Positions 15,452 to 23,677 of a stretch of 64,000 nucleotides of DNA are shown here, one piece after another; positions within the stretch are counted from its first letter, which is position 1, and each line of letters starts with the position of its first letter. The translations under genes were made by a program, and so were the position numbers. Source of the DNA: Dellaglioa kimchii (GTDB lineage Bacteria > Bacillota > Bacilli > Lactobacillales > Lactobacillaceae); contig NZ_CP170736.1 of the NCBI RefSeq assembly GCF_046115505.1, positions 744,001 to 808,000 of the forward strand, written 5' to 3'. Below the pieces are notes generated by a model, which ran no database searches, had not been told where the DNA came from, and saw only the letters and a list, made by a program, of their open reading frames with translations.

Positions 15452-18109
15452 TTATTTGGTTTGATTATTTAACCAATTTGCTGCTTCTTTGATTGCATCA
15501 GTTAAACCTGCTGGATTTTTACCACCTGCTTGAGCTAAGTCTGGTCGGCCACCGCCGCCACCGCCAACAAGTGGCGCAATCGTCTTAATTAAATCACCTG
15601 CTTTTAATCCCGATTTAATACCATCAGCACTAACTGCCGTAATTAAATTGACTTTACCGTCATCACTTGTTGTTCCAATAGCCAAAACATCTGATAATTC
15701 TTGTGTCTTCCATTGGTCAGCCAACTGACGTAACTGAGACATCCCTGAAACAGAAACTTTTGCTGCAATTAACGTTTTACCATTAATTTCTTGTTTATTT
15801 TTGAAAACATCCCCAGCTTGTTGGCTGGCAATTTTATCTTCAAACGCTTGAATTTGTTGTTCACTTATTTTTAAAGCACTTTGTAATTGTTCAATTTTAT
15901 TTGAAACTTCTGCGACTTTGTTTACTTTTACTTGTTGTGCTACTGTTTCTAAGAGCTCACTACGTCCGTTTAAGAAATCAAAAGCTTCTTTAGAAGTTAC
16001 GGCTTCGATACGACGAACGCCGGCACCAACACCTGATTCAGAAATGATTTTAAATAAGCCAATTTCACTCGTATTTGAAACATGCGTACCACCACAGAAT
16101 TCAATTGAATAATCGCCAATTTTCACCACTCGCACAATTTTTCCATATTTTTCTGAGAATAAAGCAATAGCTCCCATATTCTTAGCAGATTCAATATCTG
16201 TTTCGACAGTTTCAACAGCTAACTCAGCCCAAATTTTATCATTAACAATTTTTTCTACTTGTTTTAACTGTTTCTCTGAAACAGAACCAATATTTGTAAA
16301 ATCAAAACGTAGATATGTGGGTTCGACTAATGACCCAGCTTGATGTGTATGTTCGCCTAGAACATCTCTCAATGCTTGATCAAGTAAATGAGTTGCCGTA
16401 TGATTTTTTTCAACTTTTTTATGGAAATCTTGATTAATTTCTAGTGTCACTAATTGGTCCTTTTGCATTGGTGCAAGAACTTTAATAGCATGTAAATTTT
16501 GTCCATTAGGGGCATGTTGAACCTCTTCTACTTCAGCAATAACATTACCTTCTGTATCTTTGACAGTTCCTTTATCAGCAACTTGTCCACCCATTTCAGC
16601 GTAAAATGGTGTTTTTGAAAAAATAACTTGGGCGTTGTCACCTGGTTTTATGTTATCTACTAATTTGTTATCCACAATTAAATCAACCACTTTGGCGTCA
16701 TCCACATTAGCTTGTGTATAACCAACATATTCACTAATTGTTTTAATATCTGTTAACATACCATTTTGAACACCCATTGATTTAGCATTACTACGCGCAG
16801 CACGAGCACGATCCTTCTGCTGTTGCATTTCAGTGTTAAAACCTACTTGATCTACAGATAATCCTTCATCTTCAGCATATTCTTTCGTTAATTCAAATGG
16901 GAAACCATAAGTATCATACAATTTAAAGACGCCAGCACCAGATAACTCTACTTTATTTTCCTTTTTAGTCGTTAAAATAAGATTGTTTAATAACTGCAAT
17001 CCATCTTTTAACGTTTCATTAAATCGTTCTTCTTCAGAACGAACAATTTTAGAAATATACTCTGATTGCTCTAAAACTTCTGGATAATAATCCTTCATAA
17101 TATTACCAACAACAGGTACAAGTTGCGTTAAAAATGAACCTTCTATCCCTAATTTTTGGCCATGCATTACTGCACGACGAATTAATCGACGAATAACATA
17201 GCCACGTCCTTCATTAGAAGGCAGCGCTCCATCACCAATGGCGAATGAAATTGCACGCGCATGATCTGCAATAACCTTAAATGAAATATCATCTTGGGCA
17301 TTATCATCATATTTTTTATTATTACTCATTTTTTCAGTTGCATCAATTAATGGTAAGAATAAGTCTGTTTCAAAATTAGTTTTTGCATTTTGGAAAATCG
17401 AAACAACACGTTCTAAGCCCATCCCTGTATCAATGTTTTGATGAGGTAGTGGTTCATAAGTGTTTTCAGGTGTGTGATTAAATTCAGAGAACACGATATT
17501 CCAAACTTCTAGATAACGTTCATTTTCGCCACCAGGATAATTTTCAGGATCGTCTTCAGCTAAGTTATTAAAACTTTGTCCACGATCATAAAAAATTTCT
17601 GTATCAGGTCCACTAGGTCCTTGTCCAATATCCCAAAAATTATCTTCTACTTCTACTAGATGATCCTTTGGTAACTTAACTTCTTCTAACCAGATACGTT
17701 TTGCTTCCAAATCTTTTGGATAAACAGTAACGTATAGTCTTTCAGCATCAAATGCGAACCATTTTTCACTTGTTAATAGTTCCCAAGCCCAATTAATTGC
17801 TTCTGGTTTAAAATAATCCCCAATTGAGAAATTACCTAACATTTCGAATAACGTATGATGACGTGCTGTTTTACCAACATTTTCAATATCATTCGTACGA
17901 ATACTTTTTTGGGCATTCGTAATTCTAGGATTTTCTGGTACAACTGATCCATCAAAATATTTTTTTAAAGTTGCGACACCGGAATTGATCCACAGTAATG
18001 TAGGATCATCTACAGGTAGTAATGAGGCACTAGGTTCAATTGTATGGCCTTTTTCTTTAAAGAAATCTAAATACATTTGGCGTATTTCAGTACTAGTCAT
18101 TTTTTTCAT
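15452..18109 (-). CDS. alaS: Alanyl-tRNA synthetase
   Basis: 885 aa from the ATG at 18109 (MKKMTSTEIRQMYLDFFKEKGH). The class II core with motif 1 (TLLWINSGVATLKKYF) and motif 3 lies in the first 400 residues; the editing domain has HTATHLL (about 568) and CGGTH (about 671), the zinc site; the C-terminal oligomerisation domain ends with the glycine-rich GGGGGGRPDLAQAGG. It charges tRNA-Ala and clears mischarged Ser or Gly. The frame remains open upstream to 18181, but that stretch is the T-box terminator. Regulation is by the T-box leader. Confidence 0.97.
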   Translation of the reverse strand: MKKMTSTEIRQMYLDFFKEKGHTIEPSASLLPVDDPTLLWINSGVATLKKYFDGSVVPENPRITNAQKSIRTNDIENVGKTARHHTLFEMLGNFSIGDYFKPEAINWAWELLTSEKWFAFDAERLYVTVYPKDLEAKRIWLEEVKLPKDHLVEVEDNFWDIGQGPSGPDTEIFYDRGQSFNNLAEDDPENYPGGENERYLEVWNIVFSEFNHTPENTYEPLPHQNIDTGMGLERVVSIFQNAKTNFETDLFLPLIDATEKMSNNKKYDDNAQDDISFKVIADHARAISFAIGDGALPSNEGRGYVIRRLIRRAVMHGQKLGIEGSFLTQLVPVVGNIMKDYYPEVLEQSEYISKIVRSEEERFNETLKDGLQLLNNLILTTKKENKVELSGAGVFKLYDTYGFPFELTKEYAEDEGLSVDQVGFNTEMQQQKDRARAARSNAKSMGVQNGMLTDIKTISEYVGYTQANVDDAKVVDLIVDNKLVDNIKPGDNAQVIFSKTPFYAEMGGQVADKGTVKDTEGNVIAEVEEVQHAPNGQNLHAIKVLAPMQKDQLVTLEINQDFHKKVEKNHTATHLLDQALRDVLGEHTHQAGSLVEPTYLRFDFTNIGSVSEKQLKQVEKIVNDKIWAELAVETVETDIESAKNMGAIALFSEKYGKIVRVVKIGDYSIEFCGGTHVSNTSEIGLFKIISESGVGAGVRRIEAVTSKEAFDFLNGRSELLETVAQQVKVNKVAEVSNKIEQLQSALKISEQQIQAFEDKIASQQAGDVFKNKQEINGKTLIAAKVSVSGMSQLRQLADQWKTQELSDVLAIGTTSDDGKVNLITAVSADGIKSGLKAGDLIKTIAPLVGGGGGGRPDLAQAGGKNPAGLTDAIKEAANWLNNQTK

Positions 18110-18137
18110 AAGTGTGACTTCCCTTCTATTTTTAAGC

Positions 18138-18340
18138 AAAAAACACCGCTGCGAGTAAGGACGCTTATAGCGCGGTACCACCTTACTTGCAACGATGTTT
18201 TAGTCGTTTACCTCTTAAACTCGATAACGTTGAGTGGACGTCATTCTATTAATACTTAGCACAAGGCAGCTTTTTAAATAATCATTTCTCTCAGCAAATG
18301 AAATGTTTCTGTTAGGCTATTTAAATTTATCCCTGTTTCT
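18138..18340 (-). ncRNA. T-box riboswitch leader of alaS
   Basis: On the minus strand the conserved T-box AAGGTGGTACCGCG lies at 18184-18171. The terminator pairs 18194-18181 (CGTTGCAAGTAAGG) with 18160-18147 (CCTTACTCGCAGCG) and is followed by T (18143-18138). The T-box nucleotides lie in the loop of that hairpin, free to form the antiterminator when uncharged tRNA-Ala binds its UGGN. Stem I begins near GAGAGAAATG (about 18300). I could not assign the specifier codon with certainty; GCU and GCC triplets occur near 18265-18278. Confidence 0.93.
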
Positions 18341-18347
18341 AATAAAA

Positions 18348-18376
18348 ATTATATTGAAATCGACTCAAATTGTCAA
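18348..18376 (-). promoter_or_regulatory. Consensus promoter of alaS
   Basis: TTGACA (18376-18371), 17-bp spacer, TATAAT (18353-18348): a perfect sigma-A promoter. It begins 8 bp past the stop of the helicase gene and drives the T-box leader. Confidence 0.92.
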
Positions 18377-18383
18377 ATTAAGC

Positions 18384-19709
18384 TTACGACTCTTTACGAT
18401 TTTGTTTTCTGTTAACTCGGCGATCCATTTGGTCTTTACGTTTAATTGCTTTTTGAATCTTTTTCTTGTATCCAGGTTTACGTTTTTTCTTCTCTTTTTT
18501 AACCATTCCTTTGATTACTGGAGCTAAAGGATCTTTGGTTTGTTTACGATTTTCACGACGGTTACGATCATAAGAATCAACGATTTCACCTTTTTTAATA
18601 TCTTTAGGTGCAAATTTAATACCCATTGCTTCTAACTCAGCAATTTTATTTTCTTCATTTGGTTCATATAACGTCATCGCAATACCACTCAAACCGTTAC
18701 GACCAGTACGTCCAACACGATGAATGAAGAATTCTAAATCATTTGGAATATCATCATTTATGACATGTGAGACACCCTCAATATCAATTCCACGCGCTGC
18801 CAAATCAGTTGCGACAACATATTGAAAATCTAAATTTTGAACTTCTTTCATGACACGTTTTCGTTCACGAGCTGGCACATCACCATGAATTTTAGCAACT
18901 TTTAAATTCTTACCACGTAAATACTCAACAATTTCATCAACACGTGTTTTTGTATTTGCAAAAATAAGTGCGATATATGGTTGTCCCATCGTAATTAATT
19001 GATAAATAACTTCATTACGATCATGACCCTTCGTTGGAATAATCCAGTTTTCAATCGTATCACTAATAACTGATTTAGCTGCAATTTCTTCAACTACCGG
19101 GTTCTTCATATATTTCTTTAAAAATGGTTGTAATTTTTGTGGAATAGTTGCTGAAAAAACCATCATTTGAAGATCAGAAGGTAATGCAGATGCAATTTGA
19201 TCAGTTTCTTTCAAAAAGCCTAAATCAAGTGTCATATCTGCTTCATCTACAACTAAAGTTGATGCATTATGAATATCTAAAGCGTTACTGCTCATTAAAT
19301 CAGCAATACGTCCAGGTGTCCCAATAACAATTTGTGGTTGTCTTCTACTTAATTTATCGATTTGACGTTGTTTATCTGTCCCACCAACATAATTTTGAAT
19401 ATGAATAGGTTCGGGACTAAATTCTGCCAATTGCTTAGCAGCTTCATAAATTTGGTAAGCAAGTTCACGACTTGGTGTCGTAATAACTGCTTGAACCGTA
19501 TTATTTGAAGGATCAAGTTGATTAAAGATTGGTAATAGGAAAGTATGTGTTTTACCACTACCCGTTTGTGATTGACCTACAACGCTTTTACCCTTTAAAA
19601 CAACTGGTATTAATCGTTGTTGAACTTCTGTTGGTACATTAAAATGAATTGCTTCAATCGCTTTTAAAAGATACGATTTCAATCCAAAATTTTTAAAATT
19701 TTCTGGCAT
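18384..19709 (-). CDS. cshB: DEAD-box RNA helicase, CshB type
   Basis: 441 aa. Motifs in order: Q motif (FNVPTEVQQ), Walker A SQTGSGKT (47-54), TPSRELAYQ, TPGRI, DEAD (about 153), SAT, then helicase C with ARGIDIEG and HRVGRTGR. A highly basic tail (about 375-441, rich in Lys and Arg, such as KKEKKKRKPGYKKKIQ) probably binds RNA. CshB-type helicases act in ribosome assembly and cold adaptation and contact RNase Y in Bacillus. It is 1 bp after nrnA, so the two are translationally linked. Confidence 0.92.
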   Translation of the reverse strand: MPENFKNFGLKSYLLKAIEAIHFNVPTEVQQRLIPVVLKGKSVVGQSQTGSGKTHTFLLPIFNQLDPSNNTVQAVITTPSRELAYQIYEAAKQLAEFSPEPIHIQNYVGGTDKQRQIDKLSRRQPQIVIGTPGRIADLMSSNALDIHNASTLVVDEADMTLDLGFLKETDQIASALPSDLQMMVFSATIPQKLQPFLKKYMKNPVVEEIAAKSVISDTIENWIIPTKGHDRNEVIYQLITMGQPYIALIFANTKTRVDEIVEYLRGKNLKVAKIHGDVPARERKRVMKEVQNLDFQYVVATDLAARGIDIEGVSHVINDDIPNDLEFFIHRVGRTGRNGLSGIAMTLYEPNEENKIAELEAMGIKFAPKDIKKGEIVDSYDRNRRENRKQTKDPLAPVIKGMVKKEKKKRKPGYKKKIQKAIKRKDQMDRRVNRKQNRKES

Positions 19710-19710
19710 T

Positions 19711-20664
19711 TTATTCTCCCGTATATGTCTTAGCTAAATCATCAAGTGATTTAACTATTTCTTCGTACTCTGCTTGGTCTTTGGCTCTTGCACCACTGGC
19801 CATGGGATGTCCACCACCATCATGCTCTTTTGCTAACTGATTGATTACAGGACCTTTTGATCGTAATCGAACGCGATAGCTACCATCCTTTTGCTGCACA
19901 AAAATTGCCCAACATTGAACTTCAATAATTTTACCTGGTAAAGGTACAATTTGAGATGAACCAGCATCGCCCAACTCTATTGAATCTAGATAGTCATGTG
20001 TCAATATGACATATGCTGCTTTATGTTCTGTAATAACTAAATTATCATATACATATCCTGATAACTTAGCTACACCTGCGGTAATATTGTCCATTTTTTG
20101 GTTTATTTTAGTAGTTGAAAAATGATAGGTCATTAATTCAGCAACCACTTGCATCGTATGTGCGGTTGTTGCTGAATACATGAATCGGCCTGTATCGCCA
20201 ACAATTCCGGCGTATAACATCCTAGCCGCATCATCAGTAACTACAAGTTCTCCACCAACGCCATCAACTAAATCCATAACTAATTCAGAACTACTTGATG
20301 CATTTGTTTTCACCCAAACTAAATCACCATAAACGTCTTCATTGGGATGATGATCTAATTTAATTAGGTAGGCACCACTTGTATATCGATCATCTTCAAC
20401 TCTTGGACGATTAGCCGTATCAATTACGATAACGAGTGCATTATTATACGTCTCGTCAGAAATTTCATCTTGATCGCTAATCCACGCTAATCCAGCTGAG
20501 GGTGCACCAACTTGATAAACCTTTTTGTCAGGAAAACTGGCACGAATAATTGCTGCTAACCCAGATTGAGATCCAATTGCATCAGGGTCCGGGCTTTGAT
20601 GACGATGAATAATAATCGTATCAAATTGTTTAATTTTTTTTAAAATTTCTAACTCAATTTTCAC
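19711..20664 (-). CDS. nrnA: NanoRNase / 3'-phosphoadenosine phosphatase NrnA (DHH family)
   Basis: 317 aa, DHH-DHHA1 architecture. HRHQSPDPDAIGS (about 20-32), the Asp of VIDTANRPR (about 82), LDHHPNED (about 107-114) and the C-terminal GGGHPMASGA (about 289) are all present. It degrades 2-5 nt RNA (and pGpG or pApA in relatives) and dephosphorylates pAp. The start is GTG at 20664, 8 nt after AAGGAG. It lies between the MBL hydrolase and the helicase. Confidence 0.93.
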   Translation of the reverse strand: MKIELEILKKIKQFDTIIIHRHQSPDPDAIGSQSGLAAIIRASFPDKKVYQVGAPSAGLAWISDQDEISDETYNNALVIVIDTANRPRVEDDRYTSGAYLIKLDHHPNEDVYGDLVWVKTNASSSSELVMDLVDGVGGELVVTDDAARMLYAGIVGDTGRFMYSATTAHTMQVVAELMTYHFSTTKINQKMDNITAGVAKLSGYVYDNLVITEHKAAYVILTHDYLDSIELGDAGSSQIVPLPGKIIEVQCWAIFVQQKDGSYRVRLRSKGPVINQLAKEHDGGGHPMASGARAKDQAEYEEIVKSLDDLAKTYTGE

Positions 20665-20679
20665 TTAAATGACTCCTTC

Positions 20680-21360
20680 TTAGAACTCAAATGGAATATC
20701 AATCTCGGGAATAATCCCCACACCATCATTCAATAATTGAACAAATTCAACTGGATTTTGTTCAATTTTGCTAAACGTATTGTAATGAATTGGAACAACT
20801 TTTTTTGCCTGTACGAATTCAGCTGCAATTGCAGCATCTTCTAAACCCATTGTATAAGTATCACCAATTGGTAAAAATGCTAAATCAACTGGTTCCATAT
20901 GATTAACTAATTTCATATCTGAAAATAAAGCCGTATCTCCTGCATGATACAAGACTTTTCCATCAATATGCATTTCAAACCCTGCAGCAACACCTAATGT
21001 TCTCGCTGTACCCTCAATTACCAAGGCAGCAGTATGCCACGCGGGAATAAGTTTTACCGAACCGAAAGGTAATTTAAGCTGACCACCAAAATTTAAGGGC
21101 TCAACAATTAAACCTTCATCTTCAAAATAATTAGCTAAGTCGTTGATTGTAACGACTTTAGCCCCTGATTTTTTTGCTAACTCAATTGTATCACCCACAT
21201 GATCGTAGTGTGCATGCGTCACTAAAATATAATCTGGATTTAATTCTTCAATAGTCGTTTTAACTAACGGATTATCCTTAATGAATGGATCAATTAAAAT
21301 TGTCAACTTATCGTCAGTCACAATTTGAATACTAGATTGTCCAAGCCATGTAATTTTCAT
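20680..21360 (-). CDS. ytkL: Metal-dependent hydrolase, UPF0173 / YtkL-like (MBL fold)
   Basis: 226 aa from ATG 21360, the fixed length of UPF0173 proteins. The metallo-beta-lactamase motif THAHYDHVGD (48-57) and the later HAGDTALFSD (about 139) and PIHYNTF (about 187) give the metal ligands. The substrate is unknown. The frame is open upstream to 21417 but the extension has no family match and precedes a plausible ribosome site (GAAAGAAG). It follows dinB by 57 bp. Confidence 0.9.
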   Translation of the reverse strand: MKITWLGQSSIQIVTDDKLTILIDPFIKDNPLVKTTIEELNPDYILVTHAHYDHVGDTIELAKKSGAKVVTINDLANYFEDEGLIVEPLNFGGQLKLPFGSVKLIPAWHTAALVIEGTARTLGVAAGFEMHIDGKVLYHAGDTALFSDMKLVNHMEPVDLAFLPIGDTYTMGLEDAAIAAEFVQAKKVVPIHYNTFSKIEQNPVEFVQLLNDGVGIIPEIDIPFEF

Positions 21361-21417
21361 GTTTAGTCTTCTTTCGTTTCCAAAGTTGCTCTTAAGTATA
21401 ACGGTTATTGAGGCCAA

Positions 21418-22560
21418 TTACAAAGGCTGTTTTGTGTCTTTTTTCCCAAATAATGGTAGTTTCATATTTTCAAAACCAATTGGTGCTAAATTTGTCATTG
21501 TTAATCCAAGTAACCTGATTCCCTTTTCTGCACCCAAAATATCGTCAAAAATCTGTCGTCCATAAAAATAAATAGTTGCTGCATCATTACGAATAAATTC
21601 TTCCAATGTTAATCTTTTTGTTAACGTTGTAAAATCTTGATAGCGAACTTTAATGACTAACGTTTTCCCATGTTTTTGTTGTTTACTCAATGTTTCTGAA
21701 ACTAAATGTGCAATATACCTAAGTTGTGTTTCAACTTCATCCGTTGTCATCAATAACTTACCGTATGTTCGCTCGCTACCAATCGATTTTCTCTCTCTTT
21801 GCCACTCGACTGGCCGATCATCAACACCACGTACTCGTTTATATAAGAAGTAACCTAATTTACCAAATTGTTGAATTAATTCAACTTCAGATTTTTCTAA
21901 TAATTCTTTTCCAGTAAGGATACCTTGATCAATCATTTTAGGTTCAGTTTTTTTGCCTACGCCTCTAAATTTACCAATTGGCAATTCAGATAAAAAAGGA
22001 ATGACATCTTCTGGCAGAATTAACGTCATTCCAGCCGGTTTATTATAATCAGACGCTAATTTTGCTAAAAATTTATTATAAGAAACACCAGTTGAACAGG
22101 TTAAATGTAATTTTTGATATATTTCTCTTTGAATCATGTGCGCTGCTTGAATAGCACTTTTAATTTCTTTTTTATTCTGTGTAATATCAAGATAGGCTTC
22201 ATCAAATGCGATTGGCTCAATCATTTCTGTATATTCATGAAATATTTCATGAAGCTGTCTTGAAACTTCTTTATATAGTGTAAAATCAGGCGATTTGAAG
22301 ATAGCTTTTGGACAAATTTCATAAGCTTCTTGAGCCGCCATAGCAGAATGAATACCTAATTTTCTTGCCTCATAATTTGCTGTAGCGACAACACCGCGAC
22401 CACCATTTTTTCTAGGATCCTGAGCAATAACTAATGGTTGTCCAATAAATTCAGGATGTTCACGCTCTTCAATTGACGCATAAAAAGCATCCATATCGAC
22501 ATGGATAATTTTTCTTTTTAATAAATTATCGTCTATTGTAATACCATTTAATTCAGCCAT
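21418..22560 (-). CDS. dinB: DNA polymerase IV (DinB, Y family)
   Basis: 380 aa. Catalytic carboxylates: HVDMDAFYASIEERE (about 19-33) and AFDEAYLD (about 115-122, with Ala-Phe in place of the common Ser-Ile). Finger, thumb (helix-hairpin-helix GKFRGVGKKTEPK) and little-finger domains follow. The C-terminus has MKLPLFGKK, a beta-clamp-binding-like motif. It performs translesion synthesis and can be error-prone. GTG at 22569 is in frame but too close to the ribosome site, so ATG 22560 is preferred. The promoter carries an SOS box. Confidence 0.95.
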   Translation of the reverse strand: MAELNGITIDDNLLKRKIIHVDMDAFYASIEEREHPEFIGQPLVIAQDPRKNGGRGVVATANYEARKLGIHSAMAAQEAYEICPKAIFKSPDFTLYKEVSRQLHEIFHEYTEMIEPIAFDEAYLDITQNKKEIKSAIQAAHMIQREIYQKLHLTCSTGVSYNKFLAKLASDYNKPAGMTLILPEDVIPFLSELPIGKFRGVGKKTEPKMIDQGILTGKELLEKSEVELIQQFGKLGYFLYKRVRGVDDRPVEWQRERKSIGSERTYGKLLMTTDEVETQLRYIAHLVSETLSKQQKHGKTLVIKVRYQDFTTLTKRLTLEEFIRNDAATIYFYGRQIFDDILGAEKGIRLLGLTMTNLAPIGFENMKLPLFGKKDTKQPL

Positions 22561-22583
22561 TAGTCCCACATCCTTTTCATATA

Positions 22584-22612
22584 ATTTTACACGAACGCAC
22601 GTTCCTTTTCAA
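22584..22612 (-). promoter_or_regulatory. SOS (LexA) box inside the dinB promoter
   Basis: On the minus strand TTGAAA (22612-22607), 17-bp spacer, TAAAAT (22589-22584). The spacer holds GGAACGTGCGTTCG (22605-22592), which matches the Gram-positive LexA/DinR consensus CGAACNNNNGTTCG at 13 of 14 positions counting N. LexA bound here would occlude RNA polymerase. Confidence 0.88.
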
Positions 22613-22763
22613 ATTAATTGCTCTTTATTCTCCATTAACAATAAACCCATAATTCCAATTTCTATTAGCTTTATGCCATTTAATCAAAACTAAATATATG
22701 TTTAGTTTTCTCAAAGATGTTAGTAACCGCCAACATTATTTAAGCCCACTTGATAATATGATA

Positions 22764-22812
22764 TAAAAATACCTCATTATCGTTAAACTTATGTTTAACA
22801 ATTATGAGGTAC
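22764..22812 (-). terminator. Terminator of the B3/4-domain gene
   Basis: TACCTCAT/ATGAGGTA and GTTTAAC/GTTAAAC pairings form a near-continuous stem (22769-22812), followed on the minus strand by TTTTT (22768-22764). Confidence 0.8.
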
Positions 22813-22818
22813 TTCATA

Positions 22819-23532
22819 TTATTCACCTATAACGGAATTATTCTTATTTAATTTAAAAATTTTACCTTCTACATTAAGATTATCTTTAATAGACTTTTGT
22901 AATTGTAACATTGCCTCATCAATAATTTCATTCTGTTCTTTATTGACAGATTCCATTACCATAACAGCATTTTTTGTATCATCTGTTAACATTGTTCTTT
23001 TACCATCTCGCCAATTTAAGCATCTGCAAACTGCTCCATCATCATCATAATATAAAACTTCGCCAAGCAGAGCTGGTTCATTTTTATCATCACCTAAAGG
23101 ATAAAAAGCTTCTCCACCTTTAGCAACACCTAAATGAAGATCTCCTTTGATAGCATCTGTATCTTCACCACCAACAGGCACACCATACTCTAATGAAATA
23201 CTATTATATAAATCAACAAGTGGATTTATTGAACCCACACCTTTACCTTGATCAACTCGTTTAAGTAAAGCTTCAATTGATGAACGGGCACCTTTTTTCT
23301 TCTTAAAATTTTGGTATGCTTCACGCCAATTAGCCACGACTAAATTGTCTTTGAATGATTCATTTGTTAAATATTTTTGAGCTTTATCCCCAGCTTGTTC
23401 AAGCATGTTATCATAAAAATCGGTTTGATTTTCTTTAGGGTGATTATCTATATCTTTTAAAAGCATAATATTAATTTGTGCATCTGGAAAGATGTTCCAA
23501 AAATCTTCATCTATAATAATTTTATTCATCAT
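22819..23532 (-). CDS. B3/4 tRNA-binding domain protein (PheT editing-domain homologue)
   Basis: 237 aa. The segment from about 85 to 190 (LLKRVDQGKGVGSINPLVDLYN, SLEYGVPVGGEDTD, VCRCLNWRDGKRT) is the B3/4 domain that edits Tyr-tRNA-Phe in the beta subunit of PheRS, here as a stand-alone protein. Free-standing B3/4 proteins are common in lactic acid bacteria and are presumed to deacylate misacylated tRNA, or bind amino acids; the actual substrate is unknown. ATG at 23532 or 23529 are both possible after GGAGAG. It is a single-gene unit flanked by AT-rich spacers. Confidence 0.82.
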   Translation of the reverse strand: MMNKIIIDEDFWNIFPDAQINIMLLKDIDNHPKENQTDFYDNMLEQAGDKAQKYLTNESFKDNLVVANWREAYQNFKKKKGARSSIEALLKRVDQGKGVGSINPLVDLYNSISLEYGVPVGGEDTDAIKGDLHLGVAKGGEAFYPLGDDKNEPALLGEVLYYDDDGAVCRCLNWRDGKRTMLTDDTKNAVMVMESVNKEQNEIIDEAMLQLQKSIKDNLNVEGKIFKLNKNNSVIGE

Positions 23533-23677
23533 TACTCTCCTTATAAATTTATATTTTTAAAATCGCTTTCATACTATAAATATTCTTATATTTTGTCTAT
23601 CAAAATAATATTTCCCTAAATAATTAAAAATTATCATGCAAGAGTTACCTCGATTAATACCGAGGGACTAACGTCTT

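Noticed and set aside
18110..18181. Upstream extension of the alaS reading frame
   Set aside because: The extension coincides with the T-box terminator and antiterminator; the ATG at 18109 starts the conserved protein.
23641..23670. Hairpin CCTCGGTATTAATCGAGG after zwf as a terminator
   Set aside because: The stem is only 5 bp and no T run follows on the minus strand; it may be chance.
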